Source of the DNA: Chloroflexota bacterium
GTDB taxonomy: Bacteria; Chloroflexota; Anaerolineae; Anaerolineales; Villigracilaceae
NCBI GenBank assembly: GCA_016223135.1
Contig: JACRPQ010000004.1
Span: forward strand, 806,001 to 870,000
Direction of reading: 5' to 3'
Length of the DNA: 64,000 bases
A model generated the notes under the pieces. It saw only the letters and a program-made list of their open reading frames with translations. It was not told the origin of the DNA and did not search any database. Shown here piece after piece: positions 17,009 through 28,821 of the stretch; within the stretch, counting starts at the first letter, position 1; each line of letters opens with the position of its first letter. The translations under genes were made by a program, and so were the position numbers.

Positions 17009-19780
17009 ATGAACCCAATCCAAAAACTCACCTCCCTCGGACAATCCCTCTGGTACGACAACATCCAACGCCGCCTGCTCGAAAACGGCGAACTCCAAGC
17101 CATGATCGAACGCGGCGAGATTCGCGGCGTCACCTCCAACCCGACCATCTTCAACAACGCCATCGCCAAAACCAACGATTACGACTCAGCCCTCACGCCG
17201 CTCGCCTGGGCAGGCTGGGATGCGGAAAAAATCTTCTGGCAGCTAGCCATCGAAGACATCAAAGCCGCCTGCGACGCTTTCCAGCCGCTCTACGAAGAGA
17301 CAAATGGCGGCGACGGTTACGTCAGCCTCGAAGTCAGTCCTTATCTCGCGCATGACACCGACGCTACCATTGCGCAGGCGCAGCAACTTTGGGCGCGTGT
17401 CCGCCGCCCAAACCTCATGGTCAAGATTCCCGCCACAAAAGAAGGCGTTCCCGCCATCCGCAAGGCGATTGCCGCCGGCGTCAACGTCAACGTTACGCTC
17501 ATCTTTTCGCTGGCGCGCTATGCCGAAGTGATGAACGCCTACCTCAGCGGACTCGAAGACCGCCTCGCGGCGGGGCATCCCGTTGACCACATCGCCTCGG
17601 TTGCCTCGTTCTTCGTCTCGCGCGTGGATTCCAAAATTGACCCCAAACTTCCCGAAGGCTCGCCCTTGCGCGGCAAAGCCGCCATCGCCAACGCCAAACT
17701 CGCCTACGACCTTTACCAGCAAACCTTCGCGGGCCGCCGCTGGGAAAACCTCAAAGTCAAAGGCGCGCGTGTCCAGCGTCCGCTGTGGGCGAGCACCAGC
17801 ACCAAGAATCCCGCCTACCCCGACACCATCTATGTGGACAACCTCATCGGTCCCGAAACCGTCAACACCGTTCCGCCGCAAACGCTCGAAGCATTCAAGG
17901 ATCACGGCATTGCCGAAGTAACCCTCGTGCGCGGTCTCGATGAGGCGCGGGACGCCATTGCTCAACTCGAAGCGCTCGGCATCTCGATGGAGGTCGTCAC
18001 GCAGGAATTGGAAGACGAGGGAGTCAAAGCCTTTGCGGACGCCTTCACGCAGTTGCTCGCCACCATTGACGAACGCCGCAAAGCCGCCGCTTCTTCTCTT
18101 GGACCTTTGGCTGATTCTGTTTCCAAACGGATTGCCCAACTGGAGGCTGATTCTGTCCCCGCCCGCCTCTGGAAGCATGACCCGTCCCTTTGGGTTTCAG
18201 ACAAAGACCTCGAAGGTCAACGCGAAGTGACCATTCGCATGGGCTGGCTGGATTCCACCGACAAGGCGCGCAAAAAGTTGAAAGAATATCAGGCGTTTGC
18301 CAAAGAAATCAAGAAAGCCAAAATAGACCGCGTGCTGGTTCTCGGCATGGGCGGCTCATCGTTGACTGCTGAAGTGTTCAGTCTACTCTTCGAGCATGAA
18401 CCGCAGGCGATTGACCGCGAATCGTCCACGATCAATCGTTCCTCGTCTTTGAAGGTTGGCATCCTCGACTCCACCGATCCCGCACAGGTGGCGGAAGCCG
18501 CTCAGAACTTCCCGCCCGAAAAGAGCCTGTATATCGTCGCCAGCAAATCGGGCGGCACAGCCGAAGTGATGGCGGCGTTCGAATACTTCTGGAAATTGAG
18601 CAAGAGGGATGGCGCGCGTTTTGCCGCCATCACCGACCCCGGCACCTCGCTCGAGGCATTGGCAAGGAAACGCGGCTTTCGCAAAATCTTCACTGCCGAC
18701 CCGATGGTGGGCGGGCGCTATTCTGCGCTGACCGATTTCGGTCTCGTCCCCGCCGCCCTGCTTGGCATGGACTTGAACCGTCTGCTCGACCGCGCCGACT
18801 GGATGCGGAATCAGTGTTCGGAAAACTGTCCCGCCGCGCGCGACCCCGGGCTGGCGCTGGGAGCCGTCCTTGGCGAAGCGGCTTTGGACGGGCGCGACAA
18901 GTTGACGGTCCTGGCAGATGCGCCTGTATCCCCATTCGCAAATTGGATCGAGCAAATCATCGCCGAGTCCAGCGGCAAGAACGGCAAAGGCATCCTGCCC
19001 GTCCCGCTGGAACCGATTGGGAATCCCGAAGTCTATGGCGACGACCGCATCTTCGTCTATCTCCGCCAAACGGGCGAACACGAGGAAGTGGTTGCCAAAC
19101 TCAAAGCCGCTGGTCATCCCGTCATCCACTTTCCACTTTCCACTTTCTACGACATCGGCGCCGAAATCTACCGCTGGGAAATCGCCACCGCCATTGCCTG
19201 TCACATTTTGGGCGTCAATGCCTTCGACCAGCCCAACGTAGAATCGAGCAAGAAAATTACAAAGGCGAAGATTGCCGAGTATCAAAAGAAAGGCAAATTG
19301 CGCGAGGGCAAGCCCGCCTGGAAGAAGGACGGCGTGATGGTGTTTTCACCGACTGCGGTGACGGGCGCGTCGCTGAAAGCGGTGTTGAACGGATTTTTGA
19401 AGAAGGCGAAGAAAGGCGGCTACGTTGCCATCAACGCCTACCTGCCGCGCAGCGCCGAAAATACGGACGTTTTACAGCAGATGCGCGCCGCCATCCGCGC
19501 CAAAACAGGCAATGCTGTGACGGCTGGCTTTGGTCCGCGCTTCCAGCATTCGACGGGACAATTCCACAAAGGCGGACCGAAGAATGCGCTGTTCCTTGTC
19601 ATCACCGCCGAACCAGAAAAAGACTTCGCCATCCCGAATCAGGGACTGACCTTCGGCACGCTCATCCGCGCGCAGGCATTGGGCGATTACGAAGCGTTGA
19701 TTGAAGCAAAGCGCAAGGTGATGCGCGTCCATTTGCCGTCGGTGAAAGCCATAACCGAACTGCTCAAGGCTTTGGAATAA
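17009..19780 (+). CDS. tal-pgi: Bifunctional transaldolase / glucose-6-phosphate isomerase
   Basis: 923 aa fusion. Residues 1 to about 370 are transaldolase: [15 protein letters not shown], Schiff-base Lys139 in [12 protein letters not shown], and [15 protein letters not shown]. From about 390 on is a PGI domain with sugar-isomerase folds: [23 protein letters not shown] and the [17 protein letters not shown] signature. It would join the non-oxidative pentose phosphate branch to glucose 6-phosphate. Such fusions are known in several phyla. Two low-complexity in-frame stretches are seen (INRSSSLKV near 18430 and IHFPLSTFY near 19125, the latter from three CACTTTC-type units). Confidence 0.95.
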   Translation: MNPIQKLTSLGQSLWYDNIQRRLLENGELQAMIERGEIRGVTSNPTIFNNAIAKTNDYDSALTPLAWAGWDAEKIFWQLAIEDIKAACDAFQPLYEETNGGDGYVSLEVSPYLAHDTDATIAQAQQLWARVRRPNLMVKIPATKEGVPAIRKAIAAGVNVNVTLIFSLARYAEVMNAYLSGLEDRLAAGHPVDHIASVASFFVSRVDSKIDPKLPEGSPLRGKAAIANAKLAYDLYQQTFAGRRWENLKVKGARVQRPLWASTSTKNPAYPDTIYVDNLIGPETVNTVPPQTLEAFKDHGIAEVTLVRGLDEARDAIAQLEALGISMEVVTQELEDEGVKAFADAFTQLLATIDERRKAAASSLGPLADSVSKRIAQLEADSVPARLWKHDPSLWVSDKDLEGQREVTIRMGWLDSTDKARKKLKEYQAFAKEIKKAKIDRVLVLGMGGSSLTAEVFSLLFEHEPQAIDRESSTINRSSSLKVGILDSTDPAQVAEAAQNFPPEKSLYIVASKSGGTAEVMAAFEYFWKLSKRDGARFAAITDPGTSLEALARKRGFRKIFTADPMVGGRYSALTDFGLVPAALLGMDLNRLLDRADWMRNQCSENCPAARDPGLALGAVLGEAALDGRDKLTVLADAPVSPFANWIEQIIAESSGKNGKGILPVPLEPIGNPEVYGDDRIFVYLRQTGEHEEVVAKLKAAGHPVIHFPLSTFYDIGAEIYRWEIATAIACHILGVNAFDQPNVESSKKITKAKIAEYQKKGKLREGKPAWKKDGVMVFSPTAVTGASLKAVLNGFLKKAKKGGYVAINAYLPRSAENTDVLQQMRAAIRAKTGNAVTAGFGPRFQHSTGQFHKGGPKNALFLVITAEPEKDFAIPNQGLTFGTLIRAQALGDYEALIEAKRKVMRVHLPSVKAITELLKALE

Positions 19781-19786
19781 CAGGAG

Positions 19787-19820
19787 TTGGCGGTCTGGCA
19801 GGCGCTCGACCGCCAATTTG
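19787..19820 (+). terminator. Hairpin after tal-pgi
   Basis: 8-bp stem TTGGCGGT (19787-19794) / ACCGCCAA (19809-19816), followed by TTTGTTCAATTTTT. Plausible terminator of the pentose phosphate operon. Confidence 0.6.
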
Positions 19821-19867
19821 TTCAATTTTTGCTCTTTGAGTTTTAGCGGTGAAGGTGGATGAGACGA

Positions 19868-20764
19868 ATGGACAACATGCCCTCAAAACAAGGAAATTTA
19901 TCGCGCCGCGATTTTCTCAAGTTGTTGAAGGCGGGAGTTGTTGACCTGGCGCTGCTTGCCGCGGGAGGGGCGGGGTGGAGTTACCTTTTCGAACCGGGCT
20001 GGGTGCAGGTCGAAAACGTGACCGTGAATCTGCCGAGGCTTGCCCCCAATTTTCACGGTACACGAATCGCCCAAATCAGCGACATTCACATGGGCGGCTG
20101 GATGAACGCCGCGCGCCTCCAACATGCCGCAGACCTGCTCCTTGCCCAAAAAACCGATCTGCTCTTGCTCACAGGGGACTTTTTGATCGGTCATGGTTTT
20201 AACTCAGACAGCGAACAGCATCTTCAAGACCTGCTCGACATCCTTGCGCCGCTGGCGAAATCCATCCCCTCCTTTGCCGTGCTGGGCAATCACGATTACT
20301 GGACAAACGCCGATGCCGTTCGGGAGATGTTGAAACAAAGCGGCATTACCGACCTTACAAATTCCGTCTTTACGCTTTCAAACGGCAATCAACATTTACA
20401 TCTCTGCGGCGTGGACGATATTTGGGAGGGAGATGTTCGGCTGGATGAACTTGTCTCCCGCCTGCCCAACGAGGGGTCCGCTATTTTGTTGGCGCACGAG
20501 CCGGATTTTGCGGATACAAGCGCCGCCACAGGCAGATTCGATCTGCAAGTATCGGGTCATTCTCACGGCGGGCAGGTGGTGATTCCATTTTACGGTCCGC
20601 CTGTTTTGCCCTATCTGGGGCGAAAATATCCCAGCGGTTTGTATCGAATTGGAGAGATGCTGCAATACACCAATCGCGGCTTGGGGATGATTAACCCGCC
20701 TGTCCGTTTTAATTGCCCGCCGGAGATTACTGTGTTTAACGTCAGTAAAGCCAGCGCGGTTTGA
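19868..20764 (+). CDS. Exported metallophosphoesterase
   Basis: 298 aa. Twin-arginine-like leader SRRDFLKLL followed by a hydrophobic stretch, so probably exported or anchored outside the cytoplasm. Calcineurin-like metal motifs in order: QISDIHMGG, LLTGDFL, VLGNHDYW and SGHSHGGQV. Resembles the YkuE-type phosphoesterase family. The second ATG (19868) is chosen because GAAGGTGG is 9 bases upstream; the first ATG directly abuts it. Substrate unknown. Confidence 0.88.
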   Translation: MDNMPSKQGNLSRRDFLKLLKAGVVDLALLAAGGAGWSYLFEPGWVQVENVTVNLPRLAPNFHGTRIAQISDIHMGGWMNAARLQHAADLLLAQKTDLLLLTGDFLIGHGFNSDSEQHLQDLLDILAPLAKSIPSFAVLGNHDYWTNADAVREMLKQSGITDLTNSVFTLSNGNQHLHLCGVDDIWEGDVRLDELVSRLPNEGSAILLAHEPDFADTSAATGRFDLQVSGHSHGGQVVIPFYGPPVLPYLGRKYPSGLYRIGEMLQYTNRGLGMINPPVRFNCPPEITVFNVSKASAV

Positions 20765-20836
20765 CTCGTTTTTGCCAGCCTTGCCACAGCCGCCGGGAGC
20801 CGTTTCTCAGGAAGCAGTATTGGGAGTATTTTGAGG

Positions 20837-21064
20837 CTACGAGTATCTCGCTCGACTTTCACGGATTGCGTCAAGAATATCAACTTTGGAGATTGGAAGT
20901 TTTACGCTTCGCACGTCAAATGGCGAAGTTTTCGGAGGGCGTTCCGGGCGAATAATAAAGATTCGCCCATCGCGGCTTCGTAATTTAACCTGTCCTTCCA
21001 ATAACGCTCTTTCCAGCAAAACTGAAAGTCGCTTACGGGCTTCGGAATAAGAATAGGTGGTCAT
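20837..21064 (-). CDS. Antitoxin-like protein, Phd/YefM type
   Basis: 75 aa. Begins MTTYSYSEARKRLSVLLERA, the pattern of the Phd/YefM DNA-binding fold, followed by a short toxin-contact tail. It lies 2 bases downstream of the PIN-domain gene, with AAGGT as SD inside the end of that gene. The order is toxin first, the reverse of most vapBC pairs. Antitoxin role is inferred from position and N-terminal motif. Confidence 0.75.
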   Translation of the reverse strand: MTTYSYSEARKRLSVLLERALLEGQVKLRSRDGRIFIIRPERPPKTSPFDVRSVKLPISKVDILDAIRESRARYS

Positions 21065-21066
21065 AG

Positions 21067-21459
21067 TTATACCTTGAGAACCTGAATGCCTTCTTGTTCG
21101 GCAATCTCAATCATGTTTTGGTCAAGTGAAATTAACGGTAAATTATGTTCGATAGCGCAGCGAAGGATGTAAGCATCATAGGCATAGATATTGTGCTTTC
21201 CAGCAAGCTTGACCGCTTCTTTCAAATCTATCTCTACGATTTCCAGTGAAATTTCCTGATAAACTTCGATGGCTTCAATGGCTTGTTCAAGGGTAATGCG
21301 AGAACGTTTCAGCATGGCAGAAAAAGCATTTCCAACCTCCCAGTCAATTGAAGGTGGTACAACGATGGTTGCGTCTTTGGTCAATTCAATCAATCTTGCT
21401 TTTTCTGCTTCGCCAGCAACTACTGCGATAATAGTTGAGGTGTCAACGACGATTCTCAT
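21067..21459 (-). CDS. PIN-domain toxin-like ribonuclease (VapC family)
   Basis: 130 aa from the ATG at 21459 (five residues shorter than the first possible start). PIN acidic residues: D in IVVDTSTI, E in DWEVGNAF, and the pair around YAYDAYILRCA and SLDQNM. VapC toxins cleave tRNA or other RNA. More AT-rich than neighbouring genes, as usual for mobile toxin-antitoxin pairs. Forms a module with the antitoxin immediately downstream. Confidence 0.85.
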   Translation of the reverse strand: MRIVVDTSTIIAVVAGEAEKARLIELTKDATIVVPPSIDWEVGNAFSAMLKRSRITLEQAIEAIEVYQEISLEIVEIDLKEAVKLAGKHNIYAYDAYILRCAIEHNLPLISLDQNMIEIAEQEGIQVLKV

Positions 21460-21529
21460 GGGGGCGTAATCCATTTTTGATTCAATTGTATCACGCTGAC
21501 CAAGACATTATGCGCCCAACGAAACTGTC

Positions 21530-21562
21530 GAAAAAGTCCCTTTTCACAGGAAGGGAACTGTG
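21530..21562 (-). terminator. Terminator between menA and the toxin gene
   Basis: On the minus strand AGTTCCCTT (21551-21559) pairs with AAGGGACT (21535-21542), followed by TTTTT. It would end the menA transcript. Confidence 0.55.
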
Positions 21563-21595
21563 CAACTCGTTCATCGTGGTCGAGCAACATCGTCA

Positions 21596-22501
21596 TCACA
21601 TCCGCAGGATCGAGTAAAGCGCCATTCCCACCCAATACAAAACACTAAATAAAAACGCCAGCTGCCCTGTCCCTGCCAGCGCAGCGTTGAGCGGACGGCC
21701 CCCCTGCGTAGCAACCATCCGCCACGTTTTCCACGCCAGCGGAAGAGACAGCCATGTCAAGAGCGAGAGCCAGGGGATAAGCCCCAGCCACGCCGCAAAG
21801 GGGATGATGAGATAGGCTCCCACAAGACAGAGCAGATATTCAACCCGCGTTCCGCGCACACCCAGCCGCACCGCCAGCGTGTGCTTGCCAGCCTTGCGGT
21901 CATTCTCGATGTCGCGCAAGTTATTGACCACCAGAATGGCGGTAATCAGCAGACCGGGTGGAATGCTCATCCACCACACCGCAGGCGTCACACTGCCTGC
22001 TTGAATGTAATACGTCCCTGCCACTGCCGCCAGACCAAAGAAGATAAAAACGAAGAGATCGCCCAATCCGTAATAGCCGAGAGGGAACGGTCCGCCTGTG
22101 TAAGCAATGGCGGAGAGAATCGCCGCCACACCCAAGACAACGATAATCCACCCGCCCAGCCAGGCGAGATACAACCCCAGCAGCGCTGCCAGCCCAAAGA
22201 CGACTGCCATCCCCATTTTGACCTGCCTGGGCGAAAGGATACCCGCCTGCGTCACGCGCGTGGGACCCAGCCGTTCCGCCGTATCTGTGCCGCGCTCGAA
22301 GTCGAACACATCGTTGGCAAGGTTGCTTCCAATCTGCAACAGCAGCGCGGTCAGCAAACAGACCAGCGCCGCGTCGAGACGAAAAAAGCCGTCGCGCCAT
22401 GCCAGCGCCGCGCCCATCGTCACGCCTGCGGCGGCGGCGGGCAAGGTACGCGGGCGGCTTGCCAGCATCCATGCGTTCCAATCAAAGGCAGTTCGTTTCA
22501 C
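21596..22501 (-). CDS. menA: 1,4-dihydroxy-2-naphthoate polyprenyltransferase
   Basis: 301 aa UbiA-family membrane prenyltransferase, about nine hydrophobic segments. Key motifs: NLANDVFDFERGTDT (the NDxxDxxxD prenyl-diphosphate site) and the second Asp site NNLRDIENDRKAGK. The GTG at 22501 is chosen because TGGAG lies 8 bases upstream and the protein then starts just before WMLASRPRTLPA, as in MenA. Divergent from menG, so both menaquinone steps share the 22502-22571 control region. A homogentisate-type acceptor is a less likely alternative. Confidence 0.88.
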   Translation of the reverse strand: MKRTAFDWNAWMLASRPRTLPAAAAGVTMGAALAWRDGFFRLDAALVCLLTALLLQIGSNLANDVFDFERGTDTAERLGPTRVTQAGILSPRQVKMGMAVVFGLAALLGLYLAWLGGWIIVVLGVAAILSAIAYTGGPFPLGYYGLGDLFVFIFFGLAAVAGTYYIQAGSVTPAVWWMSIPPGLLITAILVVNNLRDIENDRKAGKHTLAVRLGVRGTRVEYLLCLVGAYLIIPFAAWLGLIPWLSLLTWLSLPLAWKTWRMVATQGGRPLNAALAGTGQLAFLFSVLYWVGMALYSILRM

Positions 22502-22543
22502 AAATTTTGCTCCAGCGGTGAATTCAATTTGGGCAGTATAACG

Positions 22544-22549
22544 TATAAT
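22544..22549 (+). promoter_or_regulatory. Candidate -10 box for menG
   Basis: TATAAT lies 23 bases before the menG start in the menA-menG divergent region. No good -35 is seen at the right distance. AAAGGAG follows as SD. Confidence 0.4.
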
Positions 22550-22571
22550 TATCGCATTCAAAAGGAGACGT

Positions 22572-23288
22572 ATGACACAATTAACAGACGCCGAACGCGC
22601 AAAATACGTCCAGCAGATGTTCACACGCATCGCACGGCGTTACGACTTGATGAACCGTCTGATGACGGGCGGACAGGACATCCGCTGGAGGAAACGCGTC
22701 ATCGAATTGGCGCGGCTCCATCCCACCGCTTCTTTTCTGGACCTTGGAACCGGCACCGGTGACCTGGCGCGGGAGGCGCTTTCAGCGTTCCCCAAAGCCC
22801 GGGTTGTGGGGGCAGACTTCACGTTGGAGATGATGCGGGTGGGGCGCAGAATCAACCCTCTCGATTTTTCCGCAGCAGACGCCCTCCAACTGCCGTTCCC
22901 CGATTTTTCCTTCGATGCGGTGGTTTCCGGCTTCCTGATGCGCAACGTCGTGGATTTGCAAAAAGCGCTGGAGGAGCAATACCGCGTCCTAAAACCCGGC
23001 GGACGCATTGTCATACTTGATACCACCCGCCCCAAACGAAACATCCTTTCGCCGTTTATCTGGATTCACATGCATGTTGTCATTCCCACACTGGGCGGCT
23101 TGATTACGGGTTCGCCCGACGCCTACCGCTACCTGCCCGAAACCACCGAAGGCTTTGTCACTGCCGAGGAGATGGCGGCGCGCATGGCGCAAGCGGGGTT
23201 TCAGAAGATTGGCTTTCAGCGTTTTATGTTTGGCACAATTGCCATCCACTGGGGAGAAAAACCTTTGGAGGGCGGAGGAGCGCAATGA
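22572..23288 (+). CDS. menG: Demethylmenaquinone methyltransferase
   Basis: 238 aa. UbiE/MenG class I methyltransferase, last step of menaquinone synthesis. Motifs: VQQMFTRIARRYDLMNRLM, FLDLGTGTGDLA (SAM motif I), and the UbiE pattern RVLKPGGRIVILDTTRP. It overlaps the carbinolamine dehydratase start by ATGA. The Tyr usual in FDxIAxRYD is kept. Confidence 0.93.
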   Translation: MTQLTDAERAKYVQQMFTRIARRYDLMNRLMTGGQDIRWRKRVIELARLHPTASFLDLGTGTGDLAREALSAFPKARVVGADFTLEMMRVGRRINPLDFSAADALQLPFPDFSFDAVVSGFLMRNVVDLQKALEEQYRVLKPGGRIVILDTTRPKRNILSPFIWIHMHVVIPTLGGLITGSPDAYRYLPETTEGFVTAEEMAARMAQAGFQKIGFQRFMFGTIAIHWGEKPLEGGGAQ

Positions 23289-23617
23289 CCGACCTTGCCG
23301 CCGAAAAATGCGTCGCCTGCCGCGGCGGAGAGCCGCCTCTCACGCCGTCAGAGATTGCGGTCTTGCTGCCCCGCGTCCCGCAGTGGCAGGTCTTGGAACA
23401 GGATGGCATTTTGCGATTACACCGCCTCTTCAAGTTCCAGAATTATGCCCAGGCGGTGGAGTTCGTCAACAAGGTTGCCGCAATTGCCGAAGAAGAAAAC
23501 CATCATCCGCTAATTGTGCTGGAATGGGGCAAGGTCACCGTTCAATGGTGGACGCACGTGGTGAAAGGACTGCATCGCAACGACTTCGTCATGGCGGCGA
23601 AGACGGATTCTTTGTAA
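23285..23617 (+). CDS. phhB: Pterin-4a-carbinolamine dehydratase
   Basis: 110 aa. Dehydrates 4a-hydroxytetrahydropterin made by aromatic amino acid hydroxylases. Family motif with both catalytic His residues: EEENHHPLIVLEWGKVTVQWWTH contains the [EDKH]x3HHP core and the WxxVxVxxxTH signature. N-terminal CVACRGGEPPLT is typical of bacterial members. Start overlaps the menG stop (ATGA). The likely partner, phenylalanine hydroxylase, is 11 kb upstream rather than adjacent. Confidence 0.95.
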   Translation: MTDLAAEKCVACRGGEPPLTPSEIAVLLPRVPQWQVLEQDGILRLHRLFKFQNYAQAVEFVNKVAAIAEEENHHPLIVLEWGKVTVQWWTHVVKGLHRNDFVMAAKTDSL

Positions 23618-23623
23618 CCGCTT

Positions 23624-25177
23624 TTAGCGGTGGAGTCGCTGTGTCAGAATGGCAGGCAACGCCTGATGCCAAACAATTTTCAGAAACCCCCAATTTCTCG
23701 CCAGCCAAACGGGGAAATCCATGTGGGAGACGGAAATAGGCATGGCAGGACTGAAATCCACAATCCGCCCGTCAATCTGATAACAATACCGCCTCAATTT
23801 CTGGACCTGGGGGGCTGCTTCCAAAAATTCCCGCACCTTTTCCTTCTCTGACGGCTTCCACCACCACGGCAGGTCGGAGCTTCCTTTGAAGCCGGTGAGC
23901 GTTCCCAAATCCTGCAGCAACTGATTTTCGTGCGGGGTGAGCGCGTTCCAGCGCGTACGGAAGAACAGCACATCCGGGTCAATGTGAACCAACGGCTTCA
24001 GCCACAAACGGTGCAGGCTGGTGCGGATGGCGTTTTGCGTGGCGGGGTCGTTGGGGTTGTTTAGCCAGACGGTCAGCGCCCGGTTCAGCCAATAAGGCGT
24101 CACGTCGGGACCGATGCGGATGCCGTCGCACAGCCCCAGCGAAGGGATGATGGGCGCGCCGCAAGCGAGGATGTAGGCATCACCCGCCGCCTCTCTCATC
24201 ACCCGCAGGGCGCTGCGGTATGCTTCCTCGCGCGGCATTTCTTTGTAGCGTTTTCCGACCGCCGCGCCGGCGTAGAGAAAGTCCAATTTGAGATAGCCAT
24301 ACCCCCAGCCGACGACTTTCCGAATCAACCGATCCAGCCATTCCAACACGGCAGGGTGGGTGACATCGAGCGCGTAGGTGGTGCCGGTCCAGTTTCTTCC
24401 TGCCGTGACGAGGTTGCCCTGCTCGTCGCGCAGAATCCAATCGTTATGTTCGTGGAAGATTTTCAGGTTGGGCGTGACGATGAACGGCGAGAGCCAAATG
24501 CCCGCCGTGCGCCCTGTGGCTTGGATTTTCTCGGCAAACGCCGCCATCCCCGAGGGGAAGTTCCTGCCTGCCTCCCAGTGACCGCTCTCATCCTCCCAGC
24601 CGTCGTCAATCTGAAACACATCGAAGGGCAGGTCGCCCAGTCCATGCAGGGCTTTGGCAAGGACGGATTCGTCAATCCACTTGTAGAGCGAATACCAGGA
24701 ACACCACACGCGCGGCGGCTTTTCGAAGCGCGTTTTGCCGAACTTCGTCTCCAGCAGGGCGGCGTATTGGGCAAAGACCTCGTCCTCCTTGCCGCGCCCC
24801 ACGAACCAGTCGCCTTGGTGACCGTCTTCGTAAAAACCTTTAAGCGTACTGCCGTCCAATTCGATGCGCCCGCTCAAACCGAGCGCTCCGAGGAGAAGAA
24901 TATCGTTTTCCGCCAGTTCCACTGCGCTCACCCATGCGCTGACGTGATTCTTGTGAAAGGCGTAGGCGGGGTCTTCGTCCTTGGCGCGAAATTCAGGGGC
25001 GCGGATGGGCAGGGGCGGTTCGTGCGGGTCGAGCCACGCGGCGAGAGTCCAGGAGTGCCAGCCGTGGCGGTAGAAGCGCTTCGGAGGCTGAGTCAGGTTC
25101 AGGTCCACGCGCGAAGCGGTGAAGATTTGATGAGCAGAAGGGGAGAGGGCGTCGGCATCCAACAGCAGGGTGGTCAT
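23624..25177 (-). CDS. Alpha-galactosidase, GH36-like
   Basis: 517 aa, no signal peptide, so probably cytoplasmic. Glycoside hydrolase clan D marks: VFQIDDGWED, GIWLSPFIV, the nucleophile Asp in YLKLDFLY and the acid/base Asp in RIGPDVTPYW. Shorter than typical GH36 enzymes (about 700 aa) because the N-terminal beta-sandwich is reduced. Would release terminal alpha-galactosyl units from raffinose-type sugars. Divergent from the ileS leader; no sugar transporter is adjacent. Confidence 0.88.
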   Translation of the reverse strand: MTTLLLDADALSPSAHQIFTASRVDLNLTQPPKRFYRHGWHSWTLAAWLDPHEPPLPIRAPEFRAKDEDPAYAFHKNHVSAWVSAVELAENDILLLGALGLSGRIELDGSTLKGFYEDGHQGDWFVGRGKEDEVFAQYAALLETKFGKTRFEKPPRVWCSWYSLYKWIDESVLAKALHGLGDLPFDVFQIDDGWEDESGHWEAGRNFPSGMAAFAEKIQATGRTAGIWLSPFIVTPNLKIFHEHNDWILRDEQGNLVTAGRNWTGTTYALDVTHPAVLEWLDRLIRKVVGWGYGYLKLDFLYAGAAVGKRYKEMPREEAYRSALRVMREAAGDAYILACGAPIIPSLGLCDGIRIGPDVTPYWLNRALTVWLNNPNDPATQNAIRTSLHRLWLKPLVHIDPDVLFFRTRWNALTPHENQLLQDLGTLTGFKGSSDLPWWWKPSEKEKVREFLEAAPQVQKLRRYCYQIDGRIVDFSPAMPISVSHMDFPVWLARNWGFLKIVWHQALPAILTQRLHR

Positions 25178-25229
25178 GAATCAAATTATCCCGCAAGATG
25201 GAGCGCGGTGCAAGCCTTATCGAAATGGT

Positions 25230-25258
25230 TTGACGCATGCTCCGTCCTGTGGCATAAT
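25230..25258 (+). promoter_or_regulatory. Sigma-70-type promoter of the ileS leader
   Basis: -35 TTGACG (25230-25235), 17-bp spacer, -10 CATAAT (25253-25258). Transcription would begin near 25265, at the 5' edge of the T-box leader. Confidence 0.75.
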
Positions 25259-25267
25259 CCGCCCATC

Positions 25268-25516
25268 CAAAGGCAGTGATGGGAACGAGTAGGTCTGCGG
25301 AGTTGTCAGAGAGCCTGCGGTCGGTGCGAGCAGGTCAACGAAACAGATCGAAAATCCTCCCGTAGCCGCGAACTGAAATTCGAGTAGGCGAGCCGTAGTT
25401 GTCCCACGTTACAGGGACAGGGCGATGCTGGTCGTCCATGAGCGCCTGACTTTGAGTCAGGAATCAGAGTGGTACCGCGGGAGTTCTCTCGTCTCTGTGT
25501 GAGATGAGAGTTTTTG
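25268..25516 (+). promoter_or_regulatory. T-box riboswitch leader of ileS
   Basis: The leader opens with GATGGGAACGAGTAG, typical of the 5' base of stem I. The T-box itself is AGAGTGGTACCGCGG at 25466-25480. It is followed by a terminator: CTCTCGTCTC (25486-25495) / GAGATGAGAG (25501-25510), then TTTTT. An ATC at 25347-25349, in AAACAGATCGAAAA, is the likely specifier codon and matches the isoleucine enzyme downstream. Uncharged tRNA-Ile would pair with the specifier and the T-box bulge and prevent termination. Specifier choice is inferred. Confidence 0.9.
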
Positions 25517-25550
25517 TTTAACGCCGCTGCCCGTCCCGCCGAAAGACTCT

Positions 25551-25600
25551 GAGACTATGAGACTATAAGACTATTTGACTAGGAGACTAGGAGACTGACT
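25551..25600. repeat. Ladder repeat before ileS, supplying its Shine-Dalgarno
   Basis: Repeated GACTATGA, GACTATAA, GACTATTT, GACTAGGA, GACTAGGA words at 9-10-bp spacing, ending at the ileS ATG. The last unit creates AGGAG (25589-25593), 7 bases before the start. The word GACTATAAGACTAT recurs at the typA start (54508-54521). Confidence 0.7.
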
Positions 25601-28744
<3,144 letters not shown>

Positions 28745-28749
28745 TTTGG

Positions 28750-28784
28750 AAAGGCGTGGAGCCATCTACTCCACGCCTTTTCTT
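28750..28784 (+). terminator. Terminator after ileS
   Basis: Stem AAAGGCGTGGAG (28750-28761) / CTCCACGCCTTT (28769-28780), then TCTTTG. It is followed at once by TATAAT (28787-28792), a possible -10 box for the next gene. Confidence 0.85.
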
Positions 28785-28821
28785 TGTATAATTGCAGACA
28801 AATCTTGTTGAGGTGTAAGCA

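Noticed and set aside
19120-19152. Three CACTTTC units in tal-pgi considered as a true ladder element
   Set aside because: Too short, no inverted half, and HFPLS fits the normal PGI sequence; kept only as a remark.
20761-20955. Possible small plus-strand gene after the phosphoesterase
   Set aside because: It overlaps the antitoxin gene on the other strand, and has no SD or recognisable content.
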